Part shown: in pieces, positions 62,299 to 64,000 of the stretch | Position numbering within the stretch: position 1 is the first letter of the stretch | Layout: each line of letters begins with the position of its first letter | Assembly: GCF_900188405.1 (NCBI RefSeq) | Contig: NZ_FZOF01000033.1 | Coordinates: 34,980 to 98,979 of the forward strand | DNA length: 64,000 nt | Reading direction: 5' to 3' | Source of the DNA: Actinacidiphila glaucinigra | Lineage (GTDB): Bacteria; Actinomycetota; Actinomycetes; Streptomycetales; Streptomycetaceae | Translations under genes and position numbers: made by a program | The notes under the pieces: generated by a model | The model's database searches: none | Seen by the model: only the letters and a program-made list of their open reading frames with translations | Told to the model about the DNA's origin: nothing

Positions 62299-63354
62299 AT
62301 GTGCGACACCACCCACGCCACCCCTCACGACGCGGCGCTCTCCGCCCCGCGGCCGGCGCCCGGCCGTGCCGTGGACCCGATCACCCTCCAGCCCGTCGAC
62401 GAGGTCCGTGTCACGGTGCTGATGGACAACACCATCGACGCCCTGCTCGTCGGCGACGAACACACCATCAGGGCCGGGTTCGGGCCCGCGGACACGGCGG
62501 CCGGCCAGTTCGAGACGGGACACACGGCAGTGGGCCTGCTGGCCGAGCACGGCTTCTCCGCCCTCGTCACGGTCCGCCGCGGCAACCGTGAGACCGTGCT
62601 GCTGTTCGACGCCGGTCTGTCGCCTTCGGGCCTGGTCACCAACGCCGACAGGCTCGCGGTCGACCTGGGGAGTCTGCAGGGCGTCGTCCTCAGCCACGGC
62701 CACTTCGACCACGCGGGAGGCCTCGGCGGCCTCGCCGCCAGGCTCGGCGCCCGCCGTATGCCGATGGTCGTCCATCCGCAGGCCTGGACCCGTCGCCGCC
62801 TCCACACCCCGCAGAGCACCTTCGACATGCCCACCCTCAGCAGGAAGGCGCTCGACGCGGAGGGGTTCGAGGTCGTCGAACGCAGCCGGCCCTCCCTCCT
62901 CGTCGACGGAAGCGTGCTGATCACCGGCGAGGTGGACCGCACCACGGATTTCGAGCACGGCATGCCGGCCGCGCACCAGGCGTGGCGAGGCGACCACTGG
63001 GAGCACGACCCGCGGGTCATCGACGACCAGGCGCTGGTGGTGCATCTGAGGGACCGCGGCCTGGTCGTGCTCACCGGCTGCGGTCACGCGGGAGTCGTCA
63101 ACATCGTGCGCCACGCGCGGCGGCTGACCGGGGTGGGACCGCTGCACGCCCTGCTGGGCGGCTTCCATCTGACCGGCCCCGCCTTCGAACCCGTCATCGC
63201 CCCCACCGTCCGCGCGCTCCAGGACTTCGCCCCGCGGCTGATCGCCCCCGGGCACTGCACCGGCTGGCGGGCCCAGCACGCCCTCGCCGCGGCGATGCCC
63301 GACGCGTGGTCCGCCAGCAGCAGCGGCACCACGCACCGCCTCGTCTCGGCCTGA
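62299..63354 (+). CDS. Metallo-beta-lactamase-fold hydrolase
   Basis: 351 residues from the ATG at 62299. The metal motif HGHFDHAGG (His133, His135, Asp137, His138) is intact, with later metal ligands in LTGCGHAGVVN and LIAPGHCTGW. The pattern fits the COG1237 group, which includes the dihydropterin beta-ribofuranosylaminobenzene 5'-phosphate synthase-related hydrolases. No signal peptide, so it acts in the cytosol. Substrate unknown. The VOC gene follows 151 bases later. Confidence 0.88.
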   Translation: MCDTTHATPHDAALSAPRPAPGRAVDPITLQPVDEVRVTVLMDNTIDALLVGDEHTIRAGFGPADTAAGQFETGHTAVGLLAEHGFSALVTVRRGNRETVLLFDAGLSPSGLVTNADRLAVDLGSLQGVVLSHGHFDHAGGLGGLAARLGARRMPMVVHPQAWTRRRLHTPQSTFDMPTLSRKALDAEGFEVVERSRPSLLVDGSVLITGEVDRTTDFEHGMPAAHQAWRGDHWEHDPRVIDDQALVVHLRDRGLVVLTGCGHAGVVNIVRHARRLTGVGPLHALLGGFHLTGPAFEPVIAPTVRALQDFAPRLIAPGHCTGWRAQHALAAAMPDAWSASSSGTTHRLVSA

Positions 63355-63505
63355 CCCGCCGCCCCCGGCGCAGGACCGGCCCTGTGTCACAGAACACCGG
63401 CCGTACCGGTCGACCACTGCGTAACGGTGAGCATCCCGGACCCACGGCACCCCGCACCGCCCGGCGGACCCGGGACCACCCCGCCTCGAAGAAGGGTGAC
63501 CAACG

Positions 63506-63673
63506 ATGACGGCATCGCCCGCCGACCTCCCCGTGCCCGAGCACGGCCTCCTCCTGACGCACTTCCTGACCGTCCGGGACGTCGCGGTCTCGCGTCGCTT
63601 CTACGCGGACGTCTTCGGCGGCGAGGTCGTGATGGAGGAGAACCCGGCGATCGTCAACTTGACCCGGCCCTGA
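63506..63673 (+). pseudogene. VOC-family gene truncated by insertion
   Basis: From an ATG at 63506 (GAAGGG upstream) the reading is a glyoxalase/bleomycin-resistance N-terminus: FLTVRDVAVSRRFYADVFGG, then EVVMEENPAIV. VOC proteins are about 120-150 residues, but the frame here ends after 55, at TGA 63671, because about 63654 onward belongs to the right end of an inserted element. The remaining half of the gene should lie beyond the window, past the element. Family members usually bind small electrophiles. Confidence 0.8.
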
Positions 63674-63750
63674 GGGACCGGGCTTGCAGGTAGGTACACG
63701 ACTGGCTGTCGTGTGCTCTCCCGCATCTGAGCCCCTGCTAGGCAGGGGCT
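63654..63750 (-). ncRNA. Candidate omega/reRNA region of TnpB
   Basis: TnpB proteins use a guide RNA transcribed over the 3' end of tnpB and the right end of the element; the guide is the flanking DNA. Here the scaffold would include the three hairpins and end at the TTGAC boundary, so the guide would be the minus-strand VOC sequence starting GATCGCCGGGTTCTCC. This is deduced from family knowledge; transcription is not shown. Confidence 0.4.
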
Positions 63751-64000
63751 GGGACGCGTGACGCACGCCCCGCAAGCCACGCAGCCTCGCCCTTACGGGC
63801 GATGTTGCGGGAAGCATTCAGGTCAGCGTGCGCAACGACGCCGCACGACCTGCACTCGAACCGGGCCTGTGAGGCCCGGTTCCTCTTGTCTGTGTACTGG
63901 CACTGTGAGCACTGCTGGCTGGTGTACGCGGGATCCACGTACACCAGGGGCACGCCGTGCCGGCGTGCCTTGTACTCCAGAAACTGCCCGAGCTGGGCGA
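63738..64000 (-). CDS. tnpB: TnpB nuclease, C-terminal part (runs off the window)
   Basis: About 87 residues of the C-terminus are visible. They include the end of the RuvC-like domain (LVYVDPAYTSQQC), a zinc ribbon with the C-x2-C, x17, C-x2-C spacing of OrfB zinc-ribbon proteins (CSQC and CRSC), and the last catalytic Asp in HADLNASRNIAR. TnpB is an RNA-guided DNA endonuclease that helps the element persist. The N-terminus lies outside the window, so intactness cannot be judged. Confidence 0.88.
   Translation of the reverse strand, partial: AQLGQFLEYKARRHGVPLVYVDPAYTSQQCSQCQYTDKRNRASQARFECRSCGVVAHADLNASRNIARKGEAAWLAGRASRVPAPA

Larger units (their letters stand above)
63654..64000 (-). mobile_element. 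IS200/IS605-type element, right end, inserted in a VOC gene
   Basis: The element carries tnpB on the minus strand and ends in GTCAA (63654-63658), read on the minus strand as TTGAC, next to VOC coding sequence GATCGCC. Before that end lie three hairpins: CCCGG/CCGGG with an inner GGG/CCC (63663-63682), ACACGAC/GTCGTGT (63696-63714) and AGCCCCTGC/GCAGGGGCT (63730-63750). Subterminal hairpins and a pentanucleotide end are characteristic of this family. The left end and any tnpA are outside the window. Confidence 0.8.

Noticed and set aside
1..64000. CRISPR arrays, rRNA or tRNA genes
   Set aside because: No regularly spaced repeats or conserved RNA cores were seen on either strand.

Overview
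The window is very GC-rich, with strongly G/C-biased third codon positions, many GTG and some TTG starts, and GC-only hairpin terminators. Gene content (2-methylisoborneol synthesis with an EshA-type shell protein, secreted subtilases and sedolisins, Tat-exported hydrolases, mycothiol- and F420-linked enzymes, MmyB-type regulators) points to a Streptomyces chromosome. The mixture of small regulators, single-enzyme loci, orphan immunity-like proteins and gene relics looks like an accessory chromosomal arm rather than the core.

Layout. 0-4 kb: a TetR regulator with its short-chain dehydrogenase (SDR) target and matching operators, an APH-fold kinase and an unknown gene. 4.3-6.4 kb: a secreted GH27 alpha-galactosidase. 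6.5-12 kb: small membrane, immunity-like and single-enzyme genes, with an ISL3 transposase relic and a frameshifted peptidoglycan-binding gene. 12-16 kb: an LLM oxidoreductase with a palindromic operator, a DUF1801 protein and a DEAD-box RNA helicase. 16-21 kb: a lipoprotein and a 1239-residue S8 protease. 21.5-27.7 kb: immunity-like proteins (Imm35/YrhB-like, barstar, DUF1877), an MmyB regulator facing an SDR, and a second LLM enzyme.

27.9-31.3 kb is the most striking locus. It is a three-gene minus-strand operon: a family 2B encapsulin shell with a cyclic-nucleotide-binding domain, a 2-methylisoborneol-type terpene synthase as its cargo, and a geranyl diphosphate C-methyltransferase that makes the substrate. 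32-33.4 kb holds a class F sortase overlapping a DUF4142 surface protein. 35.4-35.7 kb carries a ketosynthase relic. 36 kb has a PadR regulatory module. 39-42 kb has a DoxX protein, a methyltransferase and a PhoD phosphatase. 43.7-47.9 kb encodes a 1385-residue S53 peptidase with kelch and carboxypeptidase-regulatory-like domains.

49-56.9 kb: an O-methyltransferase, a split gene, a second MmyB/SDR set with a SnoaL-like protein, and a FabV enoyl reductase. 57-59.5 kb: a TPR-like protein and a methyltransferase-NUDIX fusion. 59.7-62.1 kb: a Tat-exported GH95 fucosidase behind a promoter with an 18-bp near-palindrome. 62.3-64 kb: a metallo-beta-lactamase-fold hydrolase, then a VOC-family gene cut by an IS200/IS605-type element whose TnpB runs off the right edge. 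No rRNA, tRNA or CRISPR array was found.
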